This document shows positions 8,895 to 17,871 of a DNA stretch of 64,000 nucleotides, piece after piece. The notes under the pieces are model-generated. The model was not told where the DNA came from. It saw only the letters and a program-made list of their open reading frames with translations, and searched no databases. Source of the stretch: Mucilaginibacter phenanthrenivorans (GTDB lineage Bacteria; Bacteroidota; Bacteroidia; Sphingobacteriales; Sphingobacteriaceae). The DNA lies in NCBI RefSeq assembly GCF_024721155.1, contig NZ_JAHVAP010000003.1, forward strand, positions 248,001 through 312,000, in the 5' to 3' direction. Positions within the stretch are counted from its first letter, which is position 1, and the number at the start of each line of letters is the position of its first letter. A program made the position numbers and the translations under genes.

Positions 8895-10277
8895 ATGAAA
8901 AGACTGATATTTCTGCTGCTGGTTATGATAACAGCATCAATCTGTACTTATGGACAGATGCCCAATGAGCCTAAATTTTCTGCAACTGCTTTAAAAGGCG
9001 ACCTCGCCTATTTGCAAAACCAGTTATATACTGTTCATGTTGATCCGTATACCGAATTTAGCCGGGCACAGTATGATCTGCTTTTTAGCGCTATTGATAA
9101 AAAACTAACCGACTCGCTCACCGCCACCGCCTTTTTGAAATTGATTAAACCGGTTATTGCCCACTTATGTGACGAGCATGCCCAGGTTTATTTACCCGAA
9201 AAGCTGCTTTGGGCAAGTTATCAGCACGAGGATGTATTTTTGCCAATTACCTTAACAAAACGCGGCAACACATACCGGGTTGAGAAGGTATTATCCACGG
9301 GTAGTAGCTTGAATTCTGGAGACATCATTACAAAAATCGATAATAAACCGATAGCCGAGCTGCTCGATCAATGCGCCTTATTATCCTCAGGCTACGCCGA
9401 TCAGCGTTTAGAAAAGGCGCTGATGCAATTTGGATATCTGTATACCTGGACACTGCCGGGCGTTCAGAAAAGCTATGTTGTTAAAACCGCGGATGGCAGG
9501 AATATTGTAATGGCCGGCGTTTCGCTAAAAACCTGGAAGGATGAATTAAACAAGCAGACCGGCTGGGACAACGCCTGCAATGAAGCAATCGCCTATCAAA
9601 AAATTGGTAATGCCGGTTATGTAACAGCGTGCTCATTCAATATCCCGCCAAAACAAATCGATTCTATTCAAAAAAAGATCTCGGCGATATTTGAACAGGT
9701 AAACAAGGATAATCCGCAATACCTCTTTATCGATATTAGCAAAAATAGTGGCGGGCAATCCGTTGTGGGCAGGATGCTGATCGATGGTTTTAATAATAAG
9801 CCTTATGCGGGGTTCAGTTCGAATTTCAAAAGGAGCCAGGATTATATTAACCTATTAAAATCATGGAAGGTTGAGGCGGATGATTATTATAAACAAGCGC
9901 CCGAGGGGAAAGTCTTCCATTTTTCGTCAGATACTACCTTTCCACCTGAACACAACGATAAACGCTTTAAAGGAAAAGTATTTATAATAGTTGGCAACGG
10001 CACCTTCAGCAGTGCCATGATGATGGCTACCTGGATAAAAGACAATCATTTAGCCATCATAGCCGGCGAAACGCCTATGATAGGCCACCCCAATGGCTTT
10101 GGTGAATTGTACAATACCAAATTGCCCAACACTAAAATAAACCTACTTTTTGGTGTAAAGCAATGGATAAGACCAAGTGGCGACCTGAAGAACAACCTTT
10201 TACTCCCCGATCTTAAGGTTACATTAACCGACGATAAGGCCCAGCTGATAAAGAGCGTGCTCAATGCATCGCGCTAA
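8895..10277 (+). CDS. S41-family-like secreted peptidase
   Basis: 460-aa exported protein (signal peptide ending near CTYGQ, residue 21) resembling C-terminal-processing (tail-specific) proteases. A PDZ-like segment with SLNSGDIITKIDNKPI lies near 137-155. The C-terminal catalytic domain has the block FIIVGNGTFSSAMMMATWIKD, where the Ser in TFSSA is at the usual S41 nucleophile position. Substrate and partners are unknown. It follows prfA by 55 bases on the same strand but is probably an independent gene. Confidence 0.72.
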   Translation: MKRLIFLLLVMITASICTYGQMPNEPKFSATALKGDLAYLQNQLYTVHVDPYTEFSRAQYDLLFSAIDKKLTDSLTATAFLKLIKPVIAHLCDEHAQVYLPEKLLWASYQHEDVFLPITLTKRGNTYRVEKVLSTGSSLNSGDIITKIDNKPIAELLDQCALLSSGYADQRLEKALMQFGYLYTWTLPGVQKSYVVKTADGRNIVMAGVSLKTWKDELNKQTGWDNACNEAIAYQKIGNAGYVTACSFNIPPKQIDSIQKKISAIFEQVNKDNPQYLFIDISKNSGGQSVVGRMLIDGFNNKPYAGFSSNFKRSQDYINLLKSWKVEADDYYKQAPEGKVFHFSSDTTFPPEHNDKRFKGKVFIIVGNGTFSSAMMMATWIKDNHLAIIAGETPMIGHPNGFGELYNTKLPNTKINLLFGVKQWIRPSGDLKNNLLLPDLKVTLTDDKAQLIKSVLNASR

Positions 10278-10511
10278 GCGGGGGTGATTTGCTTTTTATT
10301 GTTTTGCCCCTGTCATGCATTTGTCTTTTTATGCTCCGGGTATGGAGAAAGTTCCCTTTTACATATTTCGAAATGGGGTTTTCATCTCATTTTCATAAAG
10401 CCCAGCTACTTTAGCAATATAAATTTTAGCGGTATTCTGTATTGTTGGCTACAAAACCAATAATAAAGTGGCCTAAAATTTAATGGTTTAACGTTTAAAA
10501 AATTAACGCGT

Positions 10512-11450
10512 ATGCTGGCTGTAAAAAGTATCTCCCATAATAACTCTATCATCTTCAGGCGTTCTTTGCGCTTAATGGGCGACCAGTTTGAGATTAGTGT
10601 TGTTGGAAATAACCCATCGTGGGCGGACGAGCGGATTGCTGATGCTGTGGCAGAGATTAACAGGGTTGAAAAACTATTGAGTGCTTTTAGTGAAGACAGC
10701 GCAATCAATACAATAAACCGCAACGCAGGTATTAAACCGGTAAAAACAAACGCAGAGATCTTTAAACTGATTGATCGTGCTTTGCAAATTTCAGAACTTA
10801 CTTACGGCGCTTTTGATATTACCTATCTTACCGCAGATAAAGACAATAATTCAGACAATCAGAATGGCGGAATTGCTGTAAAAACGGCTGTTAAAGTAAG
10901 CTATAAAAATGTTGAAATTGACGCCGCCGCTCAAACAGTGTTTTTGAAGGAGCCGGGCATGCGCATCAGCTTTGCGGCTAACGGTAAAGGTTATGCTGCC
11001 GACAGGGCAAAATATGTATTACAATTACAGGGAGTTAGCAGCGGCGTAATAAATTCAGGCGGCGATTTACTAACATGGGGCGCACAACCGGATAACGAGC
11101 CATGGACGGTTGCAACTGCCGATCCGTCGCAGGAAAACGTGCCGTTTGCAAATGTCGATATCAGCAATATGGCCGTAGCAACATCGGTGAATACCGATAA
11201 GTATGCTACCGTGATCGACAAAAAACTATTGGGCTCGTTTAATCCTAAAAAAGGGTTCCCGGTAAGTAAAATTAAAAGTGTAAGCATTATAAGCACCACT
11301 GCTGAGTTTGCTGATGCAATGGCCACCCCGGTGTTGTCAATTGGCATTAATGCAGGTTTATATTTAATTAACCAGCTTAATCAAATGGCAGCCGTGATCA
11401 TTGATGATCATGACCGCGTTTACACATCAAAAAATGTAAGTATCAATTAA
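10512..11450 (+). CDS. ApbE-family FAD:protein FMN transferase
   Basis: 312-aa protein of the ApbE/flavin transferase family, which attaches FMN covalently to threonine in target proteins such as RnfG/NqrC-type subunits. Family blocks visible are LMGDQFEISVVG near the start, AANGKGYAADRA, NSGGDLLTWG and ADAMATPVLSIGI, the last at the magnesium-binding AD position. The usual HIiDPrTG block reads SFNPKKGFP, a divergence. No signal peptide or lipobox is evident at the chosen start, so it may act in the cytosol or the start may be wrong. No obvious target subunit is adjacent. Confidence 0.82.
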   Translation: MLAVKSISHNNSIIFRRSLRLMGDQFEISVVGNNPSWADERIADAVAEINRVEKLLSAFSEDSAINTINRNAGIKPVKTNAEIFKLIDRALQISELTYGAFDITYLTADKDNNSDNQNGGIAVKTAVKVSYKNVEIDAAAQTVFLKEPGMRISFAANGKGYAADRAKYVLQLQGVSSGVINSGGDLLTWGAQPDNEPWTVATADPSQENVPFANVDISNMAVATSVNTDKYATVIDKKLLGSFNPKKGFPVSKIKSVSIISTTAEFADAMATPVLSIGINAGLYLINQLNQMAAVIIDDHDRVYTSKNVSIN

Positions 11451-11451
11451 A

Positions 11452-11490
11452 CTTTTATTTTTTCTTTTGACTAAATAAAAGCTATTTTTA
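11452..11490 (+). terminator. Possible A/T-rich terminator after the ApbE gene
   Basis: cttttattt (11452-11460) pairs with aaataaaag (11473-11481), followed by a T-rich stretch. The stem is A/T-only and weak. Confidence 0.35.
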
Positions 11491-11492
11491 TT

Positions 11493-11523
11493 CCATATTA
11501 GTGTATGTATAACACTAATATGG
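11493..11523. promoter_or_regulatory. Perfect 12-bp dyad between ApbE gene and the small basic protein
   Basis: ccatattagtgt (11493-11504) and its exact complement (11512-11523) are separated by seven bases. It could be an RNA hairpin or a dimer-binding operator for the downstream locus, which encodes a response regulator. The function is inferred only from symmetry and position. Confidence 0.4.
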
Positions 11524-11675
11524 CTGTTATAATAAACCTCAGTTATATAAATTCCGATCAATTTAAACTTTGTAACGCCGGCACCGTTATGTAATGGTAT
11601 TAACGCCAAATAATTAAATAAGTAATGCTTAATTAATTACTGTTTGAAAAGAATTTTAACATTTTCTACTCCTCA

Positions 11676-12020
11676 ATGATAAAGTGGTTTGCGTATATTG
11701 TGTTGTTATTGATATTTGCACCATGTTTATCATCTGCTAAAATAAAAAAACATCATTTTGATTTTGTTTCTGATAAATTGCGGATAAGTTTGCCTTTTGC
11801 AGATCCGTTAACTGATACTGCAAAAACTAAAAAACAGCAGGAACAGGACGAAAAAAAGAAAATTAAGGAAGTAGCCAAGGCTAGGAAACAACCGAAACCT
11901 GAAAAGGTTGAACCTGAGGACAATCCGGCAACTTCCAAACCCAAAGTAAAGCCGAAACGGCTGCGCCGGCCGGAAGGGTTGGAACGACCGCCTGAAATAC
12001 CCAGGAGAAATGGCAATTAA
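11676..12020 (+). CDS. Small secreted Lys/Pro-rich protein, unknown function
   Basis: 114 aa. A signal peptide (hydrophobic residues 5-20, cleavage near SSAK) is followed by a strongly basic, low-complexity tail dominated by Lys, Pro, Glu and Arg from about residue 50 to the end (KKQQEQDEKKKIKEV, KPKVKPKRLRRPEG). It is probably disordered in the periplasm. It lies 30 bases before the beta-barrel gene and likely shares its transcript. I recognise no family. Confidence 0.6.
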   Translation: MIKWFAYIVLLLIFAPCLSSAKIKKHHFDFVSDKLRISLPFADPLTDTAKTKKQQEQDEKKKIKEVAKARKQPKPEKVEPEDNPATSKPKVKPKRLRRPEGLERPPEIPRRNGN

Positions 12021-12050
12021 CAGATCGAACAGACGTTATACCGAAAACCA

Positions 12051-12935
12051 ATGAAATACTATTTTGTATTGCTTCTTTCTGTAATAGGTTCTGCTGTAAA
12101 CGCGGCATCGGCTTTGCCATTGCATTACAATGGCCCGGGGAGTCGCGCGGTTGCAGATACGGATTCGGCTATCAGGAAACGGTCAATTTCTGTGGGGATC
12201 AACTATGGGAATGATGTTTGGTTCTATGGCCGCACAAGCCCGATTAGATATCCTTTTATGGGTACGGATGTTATTTATAACTCAAAGTCGGGAGTTTTTG
12301 TTTATGCCTCCGCAATGAAGGTGTTGGGATATGATCCGCTTGTTGATGAAATCGACCTTGGCGCCGGCTATTTTTACAAGTATTCAAAAAAAGCAACCGG
12401 AACCTTAAGCTACAGCCGTTTTTTCTTTAATAAGGATGCCGCTAATGTAATAAAGTCGGCATCATCCAATGATATTAATTTCAAAAATAGCTACGATTGG
12501 AAGATCGCCAAATCAAGCATCACCACCGATTATCTTTTTGGTAAGTCGAGTGATTTCCTCGTTACATTCAATATTTCAAAATATATTGAAACCAGCTGGA
12601 GTATTTTTGACGACCAGGATTATTTGTCGTTTAACCCATCTGTCAGCGCCATATTTGGCACGCAGAATTTTGTGCACAAATATTCACTGGACCACCCTAA
12701 CAAGCTTGAGCTTTATGATATTGATCATGCTCCGGAAGGCTCACCGCAAAACCCATATAACAATGGCCGTTTTAATTCGCTTAACTACAGCGTAAAAATA
12801 CCTATTGCTTATAACAGGCCGCATTACACGTTGGAAGCATCCTGGAAATATTCTATCCCGGTAAATGTGGAGGGCGAATTAAAAAACAAACATGAGGTGT
12901 TTTTTAACATGACATTTTACTACTTATTTTACTAG
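12051..12935 (+). CDS. Predicted outer-membrane beta-barrel protein
   Basis: 294 aa, with a signal peptide (residues 1-19) and then alternating hydrophobic and aromatic strands (for example ISVGINYGNDVWFYG, YFYKYSKKATGTLSYSRFFF) and an aromatic C-terminal strand ending FYYLFY, as in barrel proteins inserted by BAM. No named family recognised. It is eight bases upstream of the response-regulator gene, which suggests an operon in which the two-component pair senses or controls this envelope protein. Confidence 0.65.
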   Translation: MKYYFVLLLSVIGSAVNAASALPLHYNGPGSRAVADTDSAIRKRSISVGINYGNDVWFYGRTSPIRYPFMGTDVIYNSKSGVFVYASAMKVLGYDPLVDEIDLGAGYFYKYSKKATGTLSYSRFFFNKDAANVIKSASSNDINFKNSYDWKIAKSSITTDYLFGKSSDFLVTFNISKYIETSWSIFDDQDYLSFNPSVSAIFGTQNFVHKYSLDHPNKLELYDIDHAPEGSPQNPYNNGRFNSLNYSVKIPIAYNRPHYTLEASWKYSIPVNVEGELKNKHEVFFNMTFYYLFY

Positions 12936-12942
12936 CATATAT

Positions 12943-13626
12943 ATGAATGTTTTAATAATTGAAGACGAAAAGGCCCTTGCCGGTGAGCTGGAGATTTTTC
13001 TGACCAATTATAATTACATCTGTGAGGTGTGTTACGACGGCGTCTCGGGCTCAGAGAAGATTGCTGTAAACCTGTACGATTTTATTTTAATAGATCTTGG
13101 CCTACCGGATTACGACGGGCTCGACCTGCTTAAGGAGGCGAAGAAGAATAATTCAGAAGCTATTTGTATTATATTAACGGCCAGGGCAGAGGTGTATGAC
13201 CGCATCAAAGGGCTCGATCTTGGAGCTGATGATTATCTGCCTAAGCCATTCTCTCTACTGGAGCTGCAAAGCCGGATGCAGGCTATTACCCGGCGGCGCT
13301 TCGGCCTTAACCAAAGTTTGGTTGATTTAGGCGGATTTATAATAAACTTAACTGAGCGTACCATTACCTATCTTAACGCCGAGGTAAATACCATCACTAA
13401 AAAGGAGTTTGATTTAATTGCCTACCTAATATTGCACAAAAACCGCACATTAACACGTTCTCAATTAAGTGAGCATATTTGGGGCAGCATTATTAATGAT
13501 GACTACGACTCGAACTATATTGATGCGCACATAAAAAACATCCGCAAAAAATTGAATGCCTTTGCCCCGCCCGACTGGTTAGAGACGGTACGCGGATTAG
13601 GCTATAAGATAAAAATAAACAGTTAG
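12943..13626 (+). CDS. OmpR-family response regulator
   Basis: 227-aa transcription factor of a two-component system. The receiver domain (about 1-115) has acidic residues Glu7/Asp8, phospho-acceptor Asp51 in LIDLGLP, the conserved Thr near residue 80 in IILTARAE, and Lys102 in LPKPF. The C-terminal winged helix (about 128-227) ends with ETVRGLGYKI, typical of OmpR/PhoB. The partner is the histidine kinase immediately downstream. Targets are unknown; the adjacent barrel gene is the first candidate. Confidence 0.93.
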   Translation: MNVLIIEDEKALAGELEIFLTNYNYICEVCYDGVSGSEKIAVNLYDFILIDLGLPDYDGLDLLKEAKKNNSEAICIILTARAEVYDRIKGLDLGADDYLPKPFSLLELQSRMQAITRRRFGLNQSLVDLGGFIINLTERTITYLNAEVNTITKKEFDLIAYLILHKNRTLTRSQLSEHIWGSIINDDYDSNYIDAHIKNIRKKLNAFAPPDWLETVRGLGYKIKINS

Positions 13627-13648
13627 AGAAGAGAGGGGCAAGAAATTA

Positions 13649-13740
13649 AGAGTCAGGAATCAAGATGAAAATAAATAAAGCAATTTTTATCGATACCGTA
13701 CTTTTCTTGATTCTTGACTCTTGTCATCTTGATTCTAATC
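13649..13740. repeat. Imperfect palindromic word repeat between regulator and kinase
   Basis: agagtcaggaatcaaga (13649-13665) pairs with tcttgattcttgactct (13705-13721) with one mismatch, and a second copy of the word (catcttgattct) follows up to the kinase start. The insertion splits what is usually a tightly coupled gene pair. Confidence 0.7.
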
Positions 13741-13744
13741 AAAC

Positions 13745-15079
13745 ATGAAGCTTAAAACCAAACTAACGCTGTTTAATACCATCTCGAAACTGGTGATCGT
13801 TACCATTTTCGTTTTGCTATTGCCGAGTTTGATAAAAAAGATCAACCAAACCTATACCGACAATAAGCTGCGCAAACAAAAGGACAAGCTGCTGCAGATA
13901 GTGGATACCCAGGGGATCAAGAGCTATATTCAATCGGGCGAAAGTGATGCCAGCTGGTATACGCCACTTAAGGAGGACTATGTTAGTTTGGATGTCGACT
14001 CCGTTCCCGGCTATGTGGACACCATAAAAAATGAGAAGCGGATCCTGCAGGGTGATACTATTGAATACCGAATATTGAGCCACAACTTTAAAGCCGGGAA
14101 TAAAAAATACCTGCTGGAGATTGCCATCAGTGTTGATGCGATAACCGAAACCACCCGCCCGCTGCAAAACCTTGCCTTCCAGGTACTGGTCGGGATGATA
14201 TTGCTCACCATCATGGCTGATCAGATCTACTCTACCTACGTACTGCGGCCATTAGGTTTGATTATCAAGACAAAGCTCATCGGCCAAAAATTTCCGAATT
14301 TCGGTTCGTATAAAGAAGTAAAAACCAGCACTTCCGATTTTCAACACCTTGACCTGAGCATCCATAAAATGATAGAAACGATTGAAAGTACGTTCCAAAA
14401 GGAGCGTGAGTTTATATCAAACGCCTCGCACGAGCTGATGACACCCATCTCCATACTGCAATCAAAAATCGAAAACATGTTTGAGCAGGAGGATATTGTT
14501 GACGAGGTAAAGGCACGGTTGCTGGAGATGCAAAAAATACTGAATCGCCTAAAAAGCATTACTAAAACATTGCTGCTGATCTCACAGATTGAAAATGAAC
14601 AATTTTTAAAGGAAGATAGGGCTTCGTTGCATGATATTTTGCAGGATGTTTATGACGAGATCTCCATCAGGTTACAGGACAAAAACATCAGCTATGAAAC
14701 TTCGCTGCCTACTAACTGGCAATTGGTTAATGTAAATAAGTTCCTGCTGTTCAACTTGTTTTTTAACCTTATCAACAACGCCATAAAATACAACAATCCT
14801 GATGGTGAGATAAGAATAACGGCGGAACGGGAAAATAATGCCTTTACCGTTAGCATAACTGATACCGGGATAGGCATTAGTGTCGAGGATTTGCCGTTTA
14901 TATTTAACCGGTTCAAGAAATTCAGGCAGTCTCTTTTGCAGGACAGCTTTGGCCTGGGGTTGCCTATTGTAAAATCGATAGCTGCATTTCACAGCATTAG
15001 GATAGAAGTAGTATCCGAAAAGGGACGGGGCAGCACATTTAAGCTTGTTTTTCCGCCCGGAGCTGTTGAAATTGTGTAA
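13745..15079 (+). CDS. Sensor histidine kinase
   Basis: 444-aa membrane kinase. A transmembrane helix near 15-31, a periplasmic sensor region of about 110 residues, and a second membrane helix near 144-160 precede the HisKA domain, with phospho-acceptor His229 in SNASHELMTPISIL. The HATPase domain has the N box FFNLINNAIKYN, G1 DTGIGIS and G2 GLGLPIVKS. It autophosphorylates and passes phosphate to the regulator encoded just upstream. The periplasmic domain has no family I recognise, so the signal is unknown. Confidence 0.93.
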   Translation: MKLKTKLTLFNTISKLVIVTIFVLLLPSLIKKINQTYTDNKLRKQKDKLLQIVDTQGIKSYIQSGESDASWYTPLKEDYVSLDVDSVPGYVDTIKNEKRILQGDTIEYRILSHNFKAGNKKYLLEIAISVDAITETTRPLQNLAFQVLVGMILLTIMADQIYSTYVLRPLGLIIKTKLIGQKFPNFGSYKEVKTSTSDFQHLDLSIHKMIETIESTFQKEREFISNASHELMTPISILQSKIENMFEQEDIVDEVKARLLEMQKILNRLKSITKTLLLISQIENEQFLKEDRASLHDILQDVYDEISIRLQDKNISYETSLPTNWQLVNVNKFLLFNLFFNLINNAIKYNNPDGEIRITAERENNAFTVSITDTGIGISVEDLPFIFNRFKKFRQSLLQDSFGLGLPIVKSIAAFHSIRIEVVSEKGRGSTFKLVFPPGAVEIV

Positions 15080-15247
15080 TAAAAACTACCTGTACAGGCC
15101 GAATTAGGAATTTAATTTGCTTATTAATATTTTTGAGAGGGCATTAAACCTTTACGCCGGTTTTTTGTCTAATATACTGTCCGGCTTAATTTATAAGACA
15201 GTGATACTTAAACCGGTAAATTTCTGTTAAATAATTATAATAAAAAT

Positions 15248-16087
15248 ATGAAAAGGTTATTTAAATATGCATCAGGGTTGTTTTTAACCGGGATGCTTTC
15301 TGTGTTGGCGGTTGCTTCAGCCAGCGCACAGCGTGGCGCAAGCCACGGCGGTGGTGGTGGCGGCATCCGTGCAGGCGGCGGTGGTGGCTTCAGTGGTGGT
15401 TTTCGCAGTAGTGGTATTGGTGTTTCACGCCCGGCCACTGGCGCCAATGTTGCAGTAAGTTCACGATCCAGCGCTGCAGTTGTCGCGTACCGCGGACGTA
15501 CAGGAAACTACCTTGGCGGCACAACAGGTTACCATGGCGGTGCTTTTTACCGCACGGGCTTAGGCTATTATGGTTATCCGCACCTGGGCTTTTATTTAGG
15601 CGTATTGCCGTTTGGTTATTATCCGTTTTACTGGGGATCATCCCTGTATTATTATTATGGCGGCGTGTTTTACAGCCCATATGATAATGGCGGCTACCAG
15701 GTTACCGAACCACCGGTTGGTGCGGGCGTTCCTAGTCTGCCGGATGATGCACAGCCAATAAAAATAGACGGGGTACAGTATTATGAGCTTAGCGGCGTGT
15801 ATTACAAAGAAACCGTTGACGACAAGGGTAAAAAAATATACGTGGTTGCCGGTAAGGATGGTGTTTTAAACACGGGTGATTCAGTTACCGATCCTAACGC
15901 AGACGTTGCTGCCCCACAGGTTGGCGACGTTGTAAACCAGCTGCCCGATGATTGCCGCAAGGTAACATTGAACGGGAAGAAATATTATGTTTCGCCTAAC
16001 AATATTTACTACGAGAAGGTAACCGGTCCTGATGGCAACACTGCTTACAGGATTGCGAGCTTACCAAATGATGATAAGGGCATTTAA
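15248..16087 (+). CDS. Secreted Gly/Tyr-rich protein with two DUF6515-like repeats
   Basis: 279 aa. A signal peptide (cleavage near ASAQR, residue 28) leads into a Gly-rich segment (35-55), a Tyr/Gly/Phe-rich hydrophobic segment (about 95-145), and two C-terminal repeats of about 50 residues. Each repeat starts with LPDD and carries a G-x-x-YY-x(4-5)-YY pattern (GVQYYELSGVYYKE and GKKYYVSPNNIYYEK). The repeats resemble DUF6515-type modules; I am moderately sure of that name. Probably surface- or periplasm-exposed; function unknown. A terminator follows. Confidence 0.7.
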   Translation: MKRLFKYASGLFLTGMLSVLAVASASAQRGASHGGGGGGIRAGGGGGFSGGFRSSGIGVSRPATGANVAVSSRSSAAVVAYRGRTGNYLGGTTGYHGGAFYRTGLGYYGYPHLGFYLGVLPFGYYPFYWGSSLYYYYGGVFYSPYDNGGYQVTEPPVGAGVPSLPDDAQPIKIDGVQYYELSGVYYKETVDDKGKKIYVVAGKDGVLNTGDSVTDPNADVAAPQVGDVVNQLPDDCRKVTLNGKKYYVSPNNIYYEKVTGPDGNTAYRIASLPNDDKGI

Positions 16088-16113
16088 TCGCCAATAAAGC
16101 GAATGTTTTTAAT

Positions 16114-16140
16114 GGGCTCCGTTTTACGGGGCCTTTTTTA
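16114..16140 (+). terminator. Rho-independent terminator
   Basis: Stem ggctccg (16115-16121)/cggggcc (16127-16133) with one G-U pair and a tttta loop, followed by a T-run. The remaining gap up to 16446 is A/T-rich and shows no gene or clear repeat. Confidence 0.8.
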
Positions 16141-16446
16141 TTTTCCCTGGGTCAAGTGCCTTCATCCCATAGCTAAAAAGCAGCGAATTACACAATGAAA
16201 AGTTTTATCATGGTGGGCTCTCTACCCTTTTCAATTGAGTCGGCATAACAGGATTTACCCTATTTGATTTAAATAAAGTAGCTGAAGTATAGATAGTTAT
16301 AGTGTGATGCCAGAGGCAGCCTAAACTAAACAGATAAAAAACTGTCTATATCTAAACAATACGTAATTATAAACAAACTTATCGGGCTATAAACAAAATA
16401 ACGGCTTATGATAAGTTCGTATCTAAAGAAAAACAAAATTAATATT

Positions 16447-16944
16447 ATGAAAAAGTCAATTTTTATAGCAGCATTAATATTTAGCTGTTTATCAATAAAA
16501 ATAGCCGATGCGCAGATTCGTATCAGCTTAAACATAGGCAGCCAGCCCGAATGGGGCCCTACAGGTTATGATCATGCTGACTACTATTACATGCCCGATG
16601 TTGATGCGTACTATGACGTAAATGCTCATCAATATGTTTATTATGAAAATAATGTTTGGGTGCGTAACGTAGCATTGCCGCCACGTTATCATTTCGACAG
16701 GTATCACAGCTACAAGGTTGTTGTTAATCAGCCTACACCGTGGGTGCATCATGCTGATATCAGGGCAAGATATGCCAGCTACAGGGGCCGTCATGACCAG
16801 ACTATAATTCGTGAGAGCCATGACGAACGTTACCGTAACCATTGGCACGATAATGGAAATCATTATGGTCAGCAAAAGGAACACGGTGACAAGGGACATG
16901 GACACGACAAGGATCGTGGTGACAAAGGCCATGATCGTGACTAA
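16447..16944 (+). CDS. Secreted protein with His/Asp-rich C-terminal tail
   Basis: 165 aa from the ATG at 16447, chosen because it gives a standard signal peptide (MKKSIFIAALIFSCLS, cleavage near ADAQ); an in-frame ATG 39 bases upstream adds a charged extension. The mature part has Tyr-rich stretches (HADYYYMPDVDAYYDV) and a tail from about residue 125 unusually rich in His, Asp, Gly and Lys (HGDKGHGHDKDRGDKGHD). The tail could bind metals such as Zn, Ni or Cu; this rests on composition only. Related Bacteroidota proteins are mostly unannotated. Confidence 0.65.
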   Translation: MKKSIFIAALIFSCLSIKIADAQIRISLNIGSQPEWGPTGYDHADYYYMPDVDAYYDVNAHQYVYYENNVWVRNVALPPRYHFDRYHSYKVVVNQPTPWVHHADIRARYASYRGRHDQTIIRESHDERYRNHWHDNGNHYGQQKEHGDKGHGHDKDRGDKGHDRD

Positions 16945-16960
16945 CAATATCATTATATTA

Positions 16961-16999
16961 AAACAGAAGAGCCCCGGTATTATCGGGGCTCTTCTGTTT
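16961..16999. terminator. Bidirectional terminator between convergent genes
   Basis: A perfect 16-bp stem, aaacagaagagccccg (16961-16976) with its complement at 16984-16999 and a seven-base loop. It lies between the His-rich protein gene and the convergent SGNH hydrolase gene and should stop transcription from both. Confidence 0.88.
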
Positions 17000-17018
17000 A
17001 TCCATGGCACGATTGAAG

Positions 17019-17798
17019 CTATTTGGCAACCTTCTTTACCACTTTATTTATTGCCTCGCCCCAAAATGTTCCCAATGCAGCAGCGCCCTGCTTATTTGGG
17101 TGCAGGTAAAACGTACCGGCATGGCCGTTCTCCGGGCGCAAATCGGTAAGTGAATGTTTCTTAAAATAATCAAATGCCTTAGTGTCGCCTACAAAAACAC
17201 GCTTTGGGTACGCTGTTGCGTAATCTGCAACTAACTGATCAATTTGGGGTATATAATCTTGTAGTCGCTGTAGTCCCTCAGCCAGGTATTTGGCGCCGTT
17301 ATAAGTATTGGGGCTATACCATATCGGATGTTGAAAAATAACGATACATCCCGGAAATTCCTTCAACAGGCTATCGGCAATGGCCTTCAAGTTCTGGTAG
17401 TAAACCTCCGGGAACACGGGTGCGCCTCTCGGTCCTTCAATGGCGCTGTCATTAGTGCCGAGCTTGATAGAAAATATCAACAAAGCGTGTTTATTAGCAA
17501 AGGCGCGTGCAGCCTGCTCCACGTCCTTAAACACTCCATGGGTTGAAGGCAAGAAGTCGACGGTGGTGTAGCCGCTATGCCCCTGGTTTGCAAAAGCAAC
17601 GTCTCCGATGTTACCCTGCTGTTTTAAATAATTTACAGCTATGGCAGGCGGCGCTTCAGTTACAGGATCCAGCCCGGCGCCATAGGTAATGCTGTTGCCA
17701 ATAAATACAATGTTGACGTCTCTTTTAGCCTGGGCAAATGAATGCTGTAAGCAGGTAAAAAATACGGCTGTGATTAAAAATAAGACTTTAACTTTCAT
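17019..17798 (-). CDS. SGNH/GDSL-family hydrolase
   Basis: 259-aa exported esterase-like hydrolase (signal peptide ending near SFAQA, residue 23). Block I is FIGNSITYG with the nucleophile Ser, block III is LGTNDS, and block V is HPNKQG with catalytic His preceded by an Asp/Glu-rich helix. All catalytic blocks are present. In Bacteroidota such enzymes often deacetylate glycans, but the substrate cannot be assigned. The gene stands alone. Confidence 0.88.
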   Translation of the reverse strand: MKVKVLFLITAVFFTCLQHSFAQAKRDVNIVFIGNSITYGAGLDPVTEAPPAIAVNYLKQQGNIGDVAFANQGHSGYTTVDFLPSTHGVFKDVEQAARAFANKHALLIFSIKLGTNDSAIEGPRGAPVFPEVYYQNLKAIADSLLKEFPGCIVIFQHPIWYSPNTYNGAKYLAEGLQRLQDYIPQIDQLVADYATAYPKRVFVGDTKAFDYFKKHSLTDLRPENGHAGTFYLHPNKQGAAALGTFWGEAINKVVKKVAK

Positions 17799-17841
17799 TT
17801 AACTTGTTATAATTGTTGTTGTAGACGGCAGAATATTCTCC

Positions 17842-17871
17842 CCTAATCTCTGATCTCCAATTAACTAATCA
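17842..17871. repeat. Word-repeat arm abutting a stop codon
   Basis: The stretch between the SGNH gene start region and the oligopeptidase stop (taatctctgatctcc, then aattaactaatcac) closely resembles the element next to the lutB-like stop at 49800-49831. The stop codon of the peptidase continues directly from it. Confidence 0.5.

Noticed and set aside
10512..12935. Known ApbE-DUF4266-DUF3570 cluster
   Set aside because: The small protein lacks a lipobox and the DUF4266 pattern, and I cannot match the barrel to DUF3570; only the ApbE call is kept.
16528..17010. 160-codon hydrophobic open frame antisense to the His/Asp-rich protein
   Set aside because: Its hydrophobic look comes from reading His/Asp codons backwards as Met/Val. 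It overlaps a real gene and a terminator.
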